Assembly: GCF_014522325.1 (NCBI RefSeq) | Contig: NZ_CP041983.1 | Span: forward strand, 496,001 to 560,000 | Length of the DNA: 64,000 nt | Direction of reading: 5' to 3' | Origin: Lactobacillus sp. PV012 | GTDB taxonomy: Bacteria > Bacillota > Bacilli > Lactobacillales > Lactobacillaceae | In this document: positions 28,236 to 37,642 of the stretch, piece by piece | How positions within the stretch are numbered: the first letter of the stretch is position 1 | Layout: every line of letters begins with the position of its first letter | Made by a program: the position numbers and the translations under genes | The notes under the pieces: model-generated | What the model was told of the DNA's origin: nothing | Seen by the model: only the letters and a program-made list of their open reading frames with translations | Databases searched by the model: none

Positions 28236-28829
28236 ATGAAGAAAAGTAAAAAGCCGTTAATTGCTGGGTTAATTTTTGTAGTGGTGATTTTAGGAATAAT
28301 TATTACTTTTTCAATTCAATACATTAATATGAGTAATAATCTAAATAATACTAAAATTGCAGTTGATACTCAGTGGGCACAAGTTGAAAATGTCATGCAG
28401 CGAAGAGCAGATTTAACCCCAAATTTAACTAGAACTGTTAAGGGTTCAATGAAGCATGAAGAAAAAGTTTTTGGTGATATTGCCAATGCGCGAAAAATGT
28501 TTAATAATGCTAAAACGCCAAATGGTAAGTTAAAAGCAAACGAAGAATTAAACAATAAGACTAATGTGTTGATAAACGCAATCCATGAGAATTATCCTAC
28601 TTTGGCATCTAATCAAAATGTAAAAAATTTGATGACAGAACTTTCAGGTAGTGAAAATAGAATCGCAGTAGAACGTAAACGTTACATCGAAGATGTGAGT
28701 TACTACAATCAGAAAGTGGCTAATTTTCCAACTAGTATGGTTGCGTCGATGAAAGGGATGCATCCAATCACTAATTTTAAAGCAAGTAGTGAAGGAGAAA
28801 AGACTCCAGTTGTAGATTTAGAGGATTAA
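28236..28829 (+). CDS. lemA: LemA family protein
   Basis: A 197-residue protein with one N-terminal membrane helix (residues ~8-28) and a helical extracytoplasmic domain with LemA signatures (AVDTQWAQVENVMQRRADLTPNL split by the family's typical QV..QRR..L.PNL spacing). It follows the TPM-domain gene by about 40 bases, a pairing seen in many bacteria, and precedes a small membrane protein. The role is not established. Confidence 0.88.
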   Translation: MKKSKKPLIAGLIFVVVILGIIITFSIQYINMSNNLNNTKIAVDTQWAQVENVMQRRADLTPNLTRTVKGSMKHEEKVFGDIANARKMFNNAKTPNGKLKANEELNNKTNVLINAIHENYPTLASNQNVKNLMTELSGSENRIAVERKRYIEDVSYYNQKVANFPTSMVASMKGMHPITNFKASSEGEKTPVVDLED

Positions 28830-28834
28830 TTAAA

Positions 28835-29296
28835 ATGAAATTTAGATATATTATTTACATTATAATTGGACTAATTACTTTAAAGATCTATCTTGATGAT
28901 TTGAAGAAGAAAAAAGAATTAAAAGTATTTAATTTTTCAAGTCCAATCTATGAATTAGTTAATATTTTAGAAGATAAACTCAAAGACTTAAAAAATTCTG
29001 AGTTAAAAAGCAAAGTAGATCAAGAAATTGTTACGCTAAAAAAGTCAGTAACGCAACTTCAAAGTCAAATAGATGACGGAATCTTAGATAATTTAGAAGA
29101 AGTACCAGTAGAATCATGGTTTGGAGAAAAATATCAGTTGCCAATTAAGCCCAAGGCGGGGTTAAGTCCTGAGCAGCAAGAACGTACTGAGAAATTCGTT
29201 CAAAAATATAAAACAGTATGGGAGAAAATTAATGATTGTTCAACTGTAGTGGATGAAGAAATTAGTAAAGAAGAAAAACAACAAGTAAGTGAATAA
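28835..29296 (+). CDS. Small single-pass membrane protein of unknown function
   Basis: A 153-residue protein with one N-terminal hydrophobic helix (residues 4-20) and a charged, coiled-coil-like body rich in Lys, Glu and Gln. No family recognised. It starts five bases after lemA stops and ends at a strong terminator, so it is the last gene of the TPM-LemA unit and may work with it at the membrane. Confidence 0.6.
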   Translation: MKFRYIIYIIIGLITLKIYLDDLKKKKELKVFNFSSPIYELVNILEDKLKDLKNSELKSKVDQEIVTLKKSVTQLQSQIDDGILDNLEEVPVESWFGEKYQLPIKPKAGLSPEQQERTEKFVQKYKTVWEKINDCSTVVDEEISKEEKQQVSE

Positions 29297-29298
29297 TT

Positions 29299-29327
29299 TG
29301 AACTGAGGAATTTCCTCAGTTTTTTTG
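29299..29327 (+). terminator. Terminator closing the toxin/TPM-LemA island
   Basis: AACTGAGGAA and TTTCCTCAGTT form a compact hairpin followed by seven T. Confidence 0.9.
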
Positions 29328-29383
29328 TGGGAAAATATTTCTATGAGATAATTAGTTATTAAATTAGAAAAAGGAGGGCTTAA

Positions 29384-30139
29384 ATGCCTTATACATTCTC
29401 AGAATTAGTAGCCTTATTTTTTACTTATTCAGTAATTGGTTGGCTATGGGAAACTATTTATTGTTCTATTAAAGACCACCAATATGAATATCGTGGCTTT
29501 TTGTTTGGCCCATATTGTCCAGTATACGGATTTGCGGTAACAACAATTTTAGTGGCAACTCATCCCTTTCAAAATAATATCTTCCTATTATTTATTGTCG
29601 GAGCTGTAGTAGCTACATTATTTGAATTAATCGCCAGCATCTTTCTACAAAAATTTTTCCACTTAAAGTTATGGGATTATTCCAATTTAAAGTGGAATTT
29701 TCAAGGACGTATTGCCCCAGAGATATCACTTTTCTGGGGAATTGGTGTAGTAGCTTTAGTAAAATTTGTGCAACCTTTTGTTCAAAAAATTATTGATTGG
29801 GAAGAAAGTTATACTCATGGTTATGAAGCAATTATTATTTTGACAGTAATGGGGGTTGACTTTATTGCGACAATTATCAGTGTCAAAAAATTCCATACCA
29901 GTACACAACTATGGAATACAAAGATTAATGACTTTCTTGATAAACATAAGGCTGAACTTGACCATAGTAAATTACATGCCGAGTTGAAAAAGCATCTTCC
30001 AAGCTTGCATCCCCATACTCAACTAAGTTGGAATGCAAGACGTTTAATTCGAAATTTCCCTAAGTTAAAAGTTATTGATGCTAATAAATTTAATGAAATG
30101 AAGGGCGACATTTTAGCTTATTTAAAAAATATGATGTAA
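29384..30139 (+). CDS. CmpB-type (putative ABC transporter type IV) membrane protein
   Basis: A 251-residue protein with about five membrane helices and the conserved opening of this family (YSVIGWLWETIY, then YRGFLFGPYCPVYGFA, later ELIASIFLQ and LWDYSN). The C-terminal ~70 residues are charged and cytoplasmic-like. The family is annotated as a putative ABC-transporter component, but no ATPase neighbours it, so the role is open. It has its own AGGAGG site. Confidence 0.8.
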   Translation: MPYTFSELVALFFTYSVIGWLWETIYCSIKDHQYEYRGFLFGPYCPVYGFAVTTILVATHPFQNNIFLLFIVGAVVATLFELIASIFLQKFFHLKLWDYSNLKWNFQGRIAPEISLFWGIGVVALVKFVQPFVQKIIDWEESYTHGYEAIIILTVMGVDFIATIISVKKFHTSTQLWNTKINDFLDKHKAELDHSKLHAELKKHLPSLHPHTQLSWNARRLIRNFPKLKVIDANKFNEMKGDILAYLKNMM

Positions 30140-30187
30140 GAGAGATTAAAATAGTTTATAGTCAATTCTATATAAAGATATAATATT

Positions 30188-30243
30188 TTGACTAATATTA
30201 GATAATAAATTATAATTATATTTTAATGACTTATAAAGTCATT
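30188..30243 (+). promoter_or_regulatory. Promoter and start-site palindrome upstream of the peptide transporter
   Basis: TTGACT at 30188-30193 and TATAAT at 30211-30216 are 17 bases apart. A perfect palindrome, AATGACTT-ATA-AAGTCATT, covers 30225-30243, where transcription would begin. This layout fits an operator for a repressor; the regulator is unknown. Confidence 0.75.
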
Positions 30244-30273
30244 GCTCATGAAAGGAGATATGATTTTTAATCT

Positions 30274-31767
30274 ATGAATAAGAAAAATATGGATACGGCC
30301 TTCTTTGGACAACCACGTGGTCTATCCACCTTATTCTTCACAGAAATGTGGGAACGATTTAGTTACTACGGGATGAGGGCAATCCTTATCTTTTATATGT
30401 ATTATGCAGTAACTAAAGGTGGATTGGGGATGTCTCAAACCACAGCAGCCTCAGTAATGTCCATTTATGGATCATTAGTTTACTTGGCTAGTGTAGTTGG
30501 TGGGTGGCTTTCTGACCGTGTCTGGGGTCCTAGAAAGACAGTCTTGTTCGGTGGTATTTTAATCATGATCGGACATATTGTACTTTCTGTCCCAGGTAAA
30601 GTGGCAGCTCTTTATTGCTCAATTGCATTTATTGTAGCTGGTACTGGTTTATTGAAACCAAATGTTTCTGACATGGTAGGGGGATTATATTCTGAAAATG
30701 ATCGCCGCCGTGATGCAGGATTCAGTATTTACGTTTTTGGTATTAACTTAGGATCCGCAATTGCGCCTTGGGCTGTTCCATGGGCATCAGAAGGTTTTGG
30801 TTTCCATTTATTTGGTAACCATACAAACTTCCATGCTGGTTTTGCACTAGCAGCAATCGGAATGTTTTTTGGATTACTTCAATATTACTTCGGTGGTAAA
30901 AAGTATCTTTCAGATGATGGTTTAAGACCAAATGATCCAATTGATAAAGATAGTTTAAATAAAGTTATTCGTTGGATTATTATCGGAGTAATCATTGTTG
31001 CTGCAATTTTTGGTATTTTAGCTTTCTTTAAGCAACTAAATATTGAAAATGTAATCACTTTATTAACTATTGTAGCAATTGGCTTACCAATTTATTACTT
31101 TATCTTAATGCTTAATAGTTCAAAGGTAACTAAAGTTGAACGTTCTCGTGTTAAAGCTTATATTCCACTATTTATTGCAGCTGCAATTTTCTGGGGAATT
31201 GAAGAATCTGGTTCAACAGTGTTAGCACTTTTTGCACAAGATAGAACAGTATTACATATTGGAGCTTGGCACTTTGAAGCTGCCAACTTCCAAACTTTAA
31301 ATCCATTATTTATTATGATTTTGACGCCATTCTTTGTATGGCTTTGGGATAACTGGAAAAACCAACCAAGTGCACCAAATAAGTTTGCGGCTGGGTTGAT
31401 TTTTGCCGGACTTTCTTACGCATTTATGGCACTTCCTGGTATTTTATTTGGTACTAGCGGACGTGTAAGCCCATTTTGGTTAGTTGGTTCATGGTTTATT
31501 GTTGAAATTGCTGAAATGCTTATTTCACCAATTGGACTTTCAGTAACTACCCAACTTGCACCAAAGGCTTTCCAATCTCAAATGATGAGTATGTGGTTTT
31601 TAGCAGATGCGGCTGGACAAGCAGTTAACGCTCAAATCGTTAAATACTACTCAACTAAGACAGAGGTTCCATATTTCTTAGCAGTTGGAATTGTAAGTAT
31701 CATTTTCGGATTTATTTTATTTGCAATTTCTAAGAAAATTTTCAAATTAATGGATGGTGTAAAATAA
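30274..31767 (+). CDS. dtpT: Proton-dependent di-/tripeptide transporter (POT family)
   Basis: A 497-residue protein with about 12-14 membrane helices that imports di- and tripeptides with protons. POT signatures are present: the ExxERxxxYG motif (EMWERFSYYG) in helix 1, GGWLSDRVWG, and GTGLLKPNVS. This matches DtpT of lactic acid bacteria, which depend on peptide uptake. It is a single gene with its own promoter/operator and a terminator. Confidence 0.93.
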   Translation: MNKKNMDTAFFGQPRGLSTLFFTEMWERFSYYGMRAILIFYMYYAVTKGGLGMSQTTAASVMSIYGSLVYLASVVGGWLSDRVWGPRKTVLFGGILIMIGHIVLSVPGKVAALYCSIAFIVAGTGLLKPNVSDMVGGLYSENDRRRDAGFSIYVFGINLGSAIAPWAVPWASEGFGFHLFGNHTNFHAGFALAAIGMFFGLLQYYFGGKKYLSDDGLRPNDPIDKDSLNKVIRWIIIGVIIVAAIFGILAFFKQLNIENVITLLTIVAIGLPIYYFILMLNSSKVTKVERSRVKAYIPLFIAAAIFWGIEESGSTVLALFAQDRTVLHIGAWHFEAANFQTLNPLFIMILTPFFVWLWDNWKNQPSAPNKFAAGLIFAGLSYAFMALPGILFGTSGRVSPFWLVGSWFIVEIAEMLISPIGLSVTTQLAPKAFQSQMMSMWFLADAAGQAVNAQIVKYYSTKTEVPYFLAVGIVSIIFGFILFAISKKIFKLMDGVK

Positions 31768-31771
31768 TCCT

Positions 31772-31802
31772 TAAACTTCGCCCACAAGGCGGAGTTTTTT
31801 TG
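31772..31802 (+). terminator. Terminator after dtpT
   Basis: AAACTTCGCC and GGCGGAGTTT pair (one G-U) around CACAA, followed by a T-run. Confidence 0.88.
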
Positions 31803-31867
31803 TTAAAATTTTTAATGTTTAACAAAATCTGATAAAATATATATGAAAAAAACGGAGAATTAATTTA

Positions 31868-32392
31868 ATGTTATTTAGACCCCAATACACGATTAATACA
31901 ATATATAACTTAGATCCAAAGCAGCTGAAAGAAATAGGAATTAAGGCAGTTTTTTCAGATTTAGATAACACCTTAATTGCTTGGAATAATCCTAATTCAG
32001 CCAAGGAAATGGATGACTTAAATCAAAAGCTAAAAGCTAACGGCATTAAATTAGTAGTTATTTCTAATAATAATGCTGAGCGAATTAGTAAAGTTTTAAA
32101 CCCATATGGGATAGAATTTATAGCGAAGGCCCGTAAGCCACTGCCAACTGGAATCAATGAAGAACTTAAGAAGTTAAATTTAAATAAAGATGAAGTGATG
32201 ATGGTTGGAGATCAATTAATGACGGATATTCCTGCAGCTAATCGAGCAGGAGTGAAAAGTGTGTTAGTTGAGCCTTTAGTAAAAACTGATAAATGGAATA
32301 CACGGATTAATCGCTTTTTTGAAAAGTTTATTTTTGCCTTTTTAAAGATGCGTAAACCCGTAACTTTTAAGGAGACCTTACAAAATGGATGA
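31868..32392 (+). CDS. yqeG: YqeG-family HAD phosphatase
   Basis: A 174-residue HAD-superfamily (IIIA) protein with motif I SDLDNTLI, motif II VISNN, a conserved Lys (KARKPLP) and motif III GDQLMTDI. The substrate in Firmicutes is not settled. It opens a conserved cluster (yqeG, yqeH, nadD, yqeK, rsfS, tmcAL) that links ribosome assembly and NAD synthesis. It overlaps yqeH by eight bases. Confidence 0.9.
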   Translation: MLFRPQYTINTIYNLDPKQLKEIGIKAVFSDLDNTLIAWNNPNSAKEMDDLNQKLKANGIKLVVISNNNAERISKVLNPYGIEFIAKARKPLPTGINEELKKLNLNKDEVMMVGDQLMTDIPAANRAGVKSVLVEPLVKTDKWNTRINRFFEKFIFAFLKMRKPVTFKETLQNG

Positions 32393-33497
32393 AGAAATTA
32401 AATGTATTGGATGTGGTAGCACACTTCAAAGTGAAGATCCAGAAAAGTCAGGTTACTTACCTGCTAGTGCTTTAAAAAAGGCACGTGAAAATGAAGATAG
32501 TGAGGTTTATTGCCAACGTTGTTTCCGTTTACGCCACTACAATGAAATTATGCCTGTTAAAGAAAATAATGATGATTTTTTAGCTTTGCTTAATTCCATT
32601 GGTGAAAAAGATAACGCCTTGGTGGTTAATGTCGTTGATTTATTCGACTTTAGCAATTCCTTAATTCCTTCATTAAAGAGATTTATTGGAAAAAATGAAT
32701 TTGTAATTGTTGGGAACAAGATTGATCTTTTTCCTAAAAATACTAAGGAAAGTAAAGTTAAGGATTGGATGCGTCAAGAAGCTAATCGAAATGGTCTTGA
32801 TCCCAAGAAGATCTTCTTAGTAAGTGCTGCTAAAAAACGCAATTTAGATAGTTTGATTGATTTTTTGGCAAAAGAAGGAAAGAATAAAGATATTTACTTT
32901 GTCGGCACAACTAATGTTGGAAAATCAACCTTAATTAATGCGATTTTAAGTGCTCGCAGTGATTTAAAGGATTTAATTACAACATCGAAATTCCCAGGAA
33001 CAACTTTAGATGCCATTAAGATTCCACTTTCTGATGGTCACTACTTAATTGATACTCCCGGAATTTTAAGTAAAAATCAATTAGCAAGTCATTTAAGTGG
33101 TAAAGAGTTAGAAATGGTAGAACCTAAAAAGCCATTAAAACCTGCTACTTATCAATTAAAACCAGGGCAAACCTTATTTTTAGCTGGTCTTGGACGTTTT
33201 GACTTTTTGGAAGGTGAACCAGCAGGATTTACTGTTTATGCAGCCCGAGACTTGTACATTCACCGGACAAAATTGAGCAATGCGGATGAATTTTATCAAA
33301 AGCATAAAGATGATTTGTTACTACCACCAAGTCCAGAAGATGATCTTGGTGAAATGAAAGGGCAAATGTTTTCACCCAAAGAAAAAAGTGATATTTTATT
33401 TGGCGGTGTTGGCTTTATCACTGTACCAAAAGATGTAGTAGTGAAGGCTTATACTCCAGATGGAATTGGATTAGGAATTAGAAGAGCGTTGATTTAA
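32385..33497 (+). CDS. yqeH: Ribosome-biogenesis GTPase YqeH
   Basis: A 370-residue circularly permuted GTPase needed for 30S subunit assembly in B. subtilis. It has an N-terminal zinc finger (CIGCGSTLQ and CQRCFRLRHYN), then G4 (GNKIDL) and G5 (SAAKK) before G1 (GTTNVGKST) and G3 (DTPG), the order diagnostic of this family, followed by the C-terminal domain. ATG 32385 follows a GGAGA site inside yqeG. Confidence 0.95.
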   Translation: MDEEIKCIGCGSTLQSEDPEKSGYLPASALKKARENEDSEVYCQRCFRLRHYNEIMPVKENNDDFLALLNSIGEKDNALVVNVVDLFDFSNSLIPSLKRFIGKNEFVIVGNKIDLFPKNTKESKVKDWMRQEANRNGLDPKKIFLVSAAKKRNLDSLIDFLAKEGKNKDIYFVGTTNVGKSTLINAILSARSDLKDLITTSKFPGTTLDAIKIPLSDGHYLIDTPGILSKNQLASHLSGKELEMVEPKKPLKPATYQLKPGQTLFLAGLGRFDFLEGEPAGFTVYAARDLYIHRTKLSNADEFYQKHKDDLLLPPSPEDDLGEMKGQMFSPKEKSDILFGGVGFITVPKDVVVKAYTPDGIGLGIRRALI

Positions 33498-33498
33498 A

Positions 33499-34137
33499 AT
33501 GAAATCTATTCTTGAGCCCCAAACTCATGTTGAATTTCAACCTGTTTCTGCTTCAAAAATGCGAATTGGAATTATGGGGGGAACTTTTAATCCAATTCAC
33601 TTGGGACATTTAAATATGGCAGAACAAGTTAGGAAAAAGCTAGATCTTGACGAAATTTGGTTTATTCCTAATAATATTCCTCCTCACAAGAAGATGAATA
33701 GTCAAGTAACAACAAAAGATCGATTGGCAATGCTTAGTCTGGCAACTCGATCAAACCCACATTTTCGCATTATGCTGTTAGAAATTTTACGTGGCGGTGT
33801 TTCCTATACAGTTGATACACTACGCTATTTAAAAAAGCGTGCTCCGCGAAATCAGTACTATTTAATTATGGGTAGTGATGAAGTGGAATCTTTTCCAACA
33901 TGGAAAGATCCAGAGATCATTGCGCGTCTAGCAACGTTAGTGGGAGTTAAAAGACCAAATTTTCAAGTTGAAAGTAAATATCCAATGATTTGGGTTGATG
34001 CCCCAAGTTTAGAAATTAGTTCAAGTTACATTCGTCAAAATGTAGCCATGGGGCAATCAATTCGTTACCTAGTGCCAGAAAAAGTATGGCAGTATATTCA
34101 AGAAAGAGGCCTTTATCTTGGAGAAGATTTCTTTTAA
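33499..34137 (+). CDS. nadD: Nicotinate-nucleotide adenylyltransferase
   Basis: Transfers AMP to nicotinate mononucleotide in NAD synthesis. A 212-residue protein with the nucleotidyltransferase motif GGTFNPIHLGH, a PPHK segment and the C-terminal SSSYIRQ, matching the family's SSTxIR. About 20 residues precede the usual start of the fold; I keep ATG 33499 because ATG 33559 has no ribosome binding site. aroE and yhbY, found between yqeH and nadD in B. subtilis, are absent. It overlaps yqeK by 20 bases. Confidence 0.94.
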   Translation: MKSILEPQTHVEFQPVSASKMRIGIMGGTFNPIHLGHLNMAEQVRKKLDLDEIWFIPNNIPPHKKMNSQVTTKDRLAMLSLATRSNPHFRIMLLEILRGGVSYTVDTLRYLKKRAPRNQYYLIMGSDEVESFPTWKDPEIIARLATLVGVKRPNFQVESKYPMIWVDAPSLEISSSYIRQNVAMGQSIRYLVPEKVWQYIQERGLYLGEDFF

Positions 34138-34717
34138 AAAGACATATTCACCCTTAAATTCAGAAGAAATTATTGCAAAGCAAAAGGCAATAATGGATCA
34201 AAAGCGCTTTGAACATTGCATTGGGGTTAGTGAAACTAGTAAAAAATTAGCTCGTTTAAATAATTATGATGAAGATAAGGCAGCCTTAGCAGGATTTATT
34301 CATGATTATGCCAAGCAAATTCCTAATGAAGAATTTATCAAAGTAATCAAGGAAGAGAATTTTGATCCAGATTTATTGAATTATAATCGTGCAATTTGGC
34401 ATGGAATTGTAGGAACTTACTTTATTAAAAGAGATCTAAAAATTGAAGACGAGGAAATTTTAACAGCAATCTATCGTCATACAACTGCGGATAGTGAAAT
34501 GACAACTTTAGATAAGATTGTTTTTGTAGCAGATTTTATAGAGCCTCAGCGCTCATTTCCTGGTGTAGAAGAAGCAAGAAAAGTTGCTTTTAATAATTTA
34601 GATGAGGGTGTAGGCTTTGAATTAGCTCATACCTTAGATTTTTTAGTAAAAAATAGACAAAAAATATATCCAAAAACTTTGAAAGCTTACAATAAGTGGG
34701 CTATCAAAAATAATTAA
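34118..34717 (+). CDS. yqeK: YqeK-family HD-domain hydrolase (Ap4A hydrolase-like)
   Basis: A 199-residue HD-domain metal-dependent phosphohydrolase: His in RFEHCIGV, HD in FIHDYAK, and further metal-site residues in WHGIVG, YRHTTAD and DFIEPQR. Family members cleave diadenosine tetraphosphate symmetrically. The start is a TTG inside nadD, preceded by AGAAAGAGG at a proper distance; a later start would cut into the fold. Part of the yqeG-yceD block. Confidence 0.88.
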   Translation: MEKISFKKTYSPLNSEEIIAKQKAIMDQKRFEHCIGVSETSKKLARLNNYDEDKAALAGFIHDYAKQIPNEEFIKVIKEENFDPDLLNYNRAIWHGIVGTYFIKRDLKIEDEEILTAIYRHTTADSEMTTLDKIVFVADFIEPQRSFPGVEEARKVAFNNLDEGVGFELAHTLDFLVKNRQKIYPKTLKAYNKWAIKNN

Positions 34718-34733
34718 AGAAGGGAAGATTAAT

Positions 34734-35087
34734 TTGGAAAGTAAAGAATTATTAGACTTAACTGTTGAAGCAATTGATGAACGTCATGGTGAAGATACAG
34801 AAGCTTATAATATGGAAGGTGTAAGCATCTTGTCAGATTACTATGTAGTAACTACTGCAGGTTCAAATCGTCAATTGCATGCGATTGTAAATAGCATCAT
34901 TGATAAAATCCATGAACATGGTAAATCAGATTACCGTATTGAAGGTGGACGTGACTCTAACTGGCTCTTAGTTGATATGGGGGATGTTGTAGTTAACGTC
35001 TTTACGCAAGAAGCACGTGAATTTTATGGCTTAGAGAAACTCTGGAGCAATGGTAAAAAAGTAGAATTGAATTTAGATGAAGATTAG
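34734..35087 (+). CDS. rsfS: Ribosomal silencing factor RsfS
   Basis: A 117-residue protein of the RsfS/Iojap family, which binds ribosomal protein L14 and blocks subunit joining when nutrients are low. Conserved stretches include SDYYVVTTAGSNRQ, IEGGRDSNWLLVDMGDV split around WLLVD, and FYGLEKLW. It starts with TTG behind GAAGGGA. It is in its conserved place after yqeK. In B. subtilis a methyltransferase gene follows; here tmcAL does. Confidence 0.95.
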   Translation: MESKELLDLTVEAIDERHGEDTEAYNMEGVSILSDYYVVTTAGSNRQLHAIVNSIIDKIHEHGKSDYRIEGGRDSNWLLVDMGDVVVNVFTQEAREFYGLEKLWSNGKKVELNLDED

Positions 35088-35096
35088 GAGATAAAG

Positions 35097-36257
35097 ATGG
35101 CAGTTGTTGGGATTGTAGCGGAATATAATCCTTTTCATAGTGGACACGAATTTTTGCTAAATCAGGCTCGCTTGGTTGCTAAAGATGATCCAATTATCGT
35201 TATTATGTCTGGTAACTACGTGCAAAGAGGACAGATGGCGATTATGAGTAAATGGGATCGGGCACAAGCTGCTTTACAGTCAGGTGCAGATTTAGTATTG
35301 GAATTGCCATTTTCATATGCAGTTCAACCAGCTGATATTTTTGCAGGTGGGAGTGTAAAGTTACTCCATGATTTAGGAGCAGAAAGTTTAGTATTTGGGG
35401 TAGAAGATGCAAATTTAAACTTTTCTTTTTTAGCGCAAAAAATTTCTCAGATTCCCCATAATCGCTTTACTTTCAGTGATTATACTCAAACTTATGCCAC
35501 CCAATATAATCAAATGGTTGCTCAAGAAGTGGGGCATGAAATTAATCAGCCAAATATGATGTTAGCAATTGCATACGCTGTAGCTAATCTGTCTTTAAGA
35601 CGACCGCTGTCTTTACATCCAATTATGCGAATTGGTAGTGGCCATGATGATTTATTGATGCGAGAAAATATCGTCTCGTCTGCTACTTCAATTCGTAATT
35701 TTTGCTTGCATCACCAAGGTGAGGATCTAAGCAGTCTAAAAAATTTGGTTCCCAAGGCAGAACTAGCAACCTTACAAAATCAAACTATCTATCCAAATTG
35801 GAATATTCTTTTTAAGTTTTTAAAATATCGTCTTGAAAGCACATCAGTAACGGATTTAGGAAGAATCTATCAAATGAGTGAAGGCCTTGAATACAAGATG
35901 AAAGAAGAGATTCATTTAGCGCAGGACTTTACAGAATTTTTACGCAGAATCAAATCCAAGCGTTATACTTATGCACGCTTAAGACGTTTAAGTTTATATA
36001 CACTTTTAAATATAACTAGTGATGAAATGTTTGCTTCTTTTGATAATATTTCAACTTTATTGTTAGGATATAGCAAACGTGGAAGAAATTACTTAAAAAA
36101 GATGCGAAAAGATTTTGACGTTCCCATTATTTCAAAAGTTGATCGTAAGGGTGCTAGTGAGGGCACTTTAGGTTTGCAAGTTAAAACAGATCGTTTATTT
36201 GAACAAATTATAGGCCAAGATCAAAACTTTGGCCGTTATCCAATCGAGGTAAAATAA
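35097..36257 (+). CDS. tmcAL: tRNA(Met) cytidine acetate ligase (YlbM family)
   Basis: A 386-residue protein that, in B. subtilis, makes N4-acetylcytidine at the wobble base of elongator tRNA-Met using acetate and ATP. The N-terminal nucleotidyltransferase motif [13 protein letters not shown], a MSGNYVQRG segment and a late SKRGRN region match the family. ATG 35097 follows AGGAGAT. The stop codon overlaps the start of yceD. Confidence 0.92.
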   Translation: MAVVGIVAEYNPFHSGHEFLLNQARLVAKDDPIIVIMSGNYVQRGQMAIMSKWDRAQAALQSGADLVLELPFSYAVQPADIFAGGSVKLLHDLGAESLVFGVEDANLNFSFLAQKISQIPHNRFTFSDYTQTYATQYNQMVAQEVGHEINQPNMMLAIAYAVANLSLRRPLSLHPIMRIGSGHDDLLMRENIVSSATSIRNFCLHHQGEDLSSLKNLVPKAELATLQNQTIYPNWNILFKFLKYRLESTSVTDLGRIYQMSEGLEYKMKEEIHLAQDFTEFLRRIKSKRYTYARLRRLSLYTLLNITSDEMFASFDNISTLLLGYSKRGRNYLKKMRKDFDVPIISKVDRKGASEGTLGLQVKTDRLFEQIIGQDQNFGRYPIEVK

Positions 36258-36805
36258 TGCTTACTTATTCATATTCACAAATTAAAAATAGTCGTGCGCC
36301 ATTGACGCACATTGATACCGATGTTGAATTAAGTCCTGAATTTTTTGAAAGAAGTAAGAACTTAATTGTCGACGCAAAGAATGTTCATGTTACAGGTGAT
36401 TTCTTTTATCAAGAACCTTTTGTAACTGGAAACTTTACAGTTAATGCAGATGTTGTTGCTCCTTCAACTAGAAGTTTGGAACCAGTAAAGTTTCATGAAG
36501 AATTTAGTTTTACTGAAAATTATTCTGAAACTGAGCCAACTCAAGAACAGCTTGAAGAAGAAGAGACAATTGTTGTTGTTAAAGATGACAAAATTGATTT
36601 ACAAACAGCAATTGAAGACCACCTTTTGTTAAATTTGCCTTCAGTAATTTTAACTGAGGAAGAAGAAAAAGATGATATTTTTCCAGAGGGACAAGACTGG
36701 AAAGTTATTTCTGAAGAAGATTATCAAAAAGAACAATCAAATCGTGAAAATCCTGCATTTGCTAAACTAAAAGATTTATTTAAGGATAATTCAGATAAAG
36801 ATTAA
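36257..36805 (+). CDS. yceD: YceD-family (DUF177) protein
   Basis: A 182-residue acidic protein with the family's conserved centre (VHVTGDFFYQEPFVTGN split around VTGDF) and the C-terminal DLQTAIEDHLLLNLP segment. Members are linked to 23S rRNA or ribosome metabolism and are usually followed by rpmF; no rpmF follows here before the regulator genes. The Cys residues found in many homologues are absent. Overlaps the tmcAL stop. Confidence 0.87.
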   Translation: MLTYSYSQIKNSRAPLTHIDTDVELSPEFFERSKNLIVDAKNVHVTGDFFYQEPFVTGNFTVNADVVAPSTRSLEPVKFHEEFSFTENYSETEPTQEQLEEEETIVVVKDDKIDLQTAIEDHLLLNLPSVILTEEEEKDDIFPEGQDWKVISEEDYQKEQSNRENPAFAKLKDLFKDNSDKD

Positions 36806-36913
36806 AGTAGCGCTTGATTTAATTCCATTAAAAAATTAGAATTAAATTATTAATAAATTTTATTTTTTCTCTAATAAAAATCAATCATAATTAGAAAGTA
36901 GTGTTAAAACAGA

Positions 36914-37642
36914 ATGAGTAAGATCCTAATTGTTGAAGATGAAAAAAGTTTAGCACGTTTTGTAGAACTTGAGTTACAACATGAACAATATGATACTGTA
37001 GTAGAAAGTGATGGGCGTAAGGCATTAGATTTAGCTTTAAAAGAAGATTTTGATGCGATTTTGCTAGATTTAATGTTGCCTAACTTAAATGGATTGGAGA
37101 TTGCCCGCCGTTTACGTCAAACTAAGACAACTCCAATTATCATGATGACAGCTCGTGATTCTGTCATTGATCGTGTATCTGGGCTTGATCATGGGGCAGA
37201 TGATTATATTGTTAAACCTTTTGCAATTGAAGAATTACTTGCACGTTTGCGTGCTGTTTTAAGACGCGTTCAAATTGAAAAAAGAGTAGTCAGCAGTACC
37301 TTAGGAGTTCAAAAGGTTATTCAATTTAATGATTTAACCATTGAAACTGCTAATCGTATTGTTCACCGTGGAGAAAAACAAGTTGATTTAACCAAGCGTG
37401 AATATAACTTATTGATGACTTTAATTGAAAATAAGAATAATGTGGTTACACGTGAAGAGCTTCTTAACAAGATTTGGGGACCAGAATCTAAGATTGAAAC
37501 TAACGTAGTTGAAGTTTATGTACGTTATTTACGTAATAAGATTGATGTTCCTGGGCGTCCATCTTATATTAAGACTGTTCGCGGAACTGGCTATATGGTA
37601 AGAACTGATGAAAATGATGACCAACGCCAAGAAGACGAATAA
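36914..37642 (+). CDS. OmpR-family response regulator (ArlR/CovR-like)
   Basis: A 242-residue DNA-binding regulator. The receiver domain has the acidic pocket (VEDE), the phosphoacceptor Asp52 (LLDLMLP) and a conserved Lys (IVKPF). The C-terminal winged helix (VDLTKREYNLL, then VEVYVRYLRNKID and VRGTGYMV) is of the OmpR type. It overlaps the kinase gene by 35 bases, so the pair is co-expressed. Sequence style is closest to ArlR/CovR, envelope- or virulence-type regulators of Firmicutes; the exact orthologue is unproven. Confidence 0.92.
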   Translation: MSKILIVEDEKSLARFVELELQHEQYDTVVESDGRKALDLALKEDFDAILLDLMLPNLNGLEIARRLRQTKTTPIIMMTARDSVIDRVSGLDHGADDYIVKPFAIEELLARLRAVLRRVQIEKRVVSSTLGVQKVIQFNDLTIETANRIVHRGEKQVDLTKREYNLLMTLIENKNNVVTREELLNKIWGPESKIETNVVEVYVRYLRNKIDVPGRPSYIKTVRGTGYMVRTDENDDQRQEDE

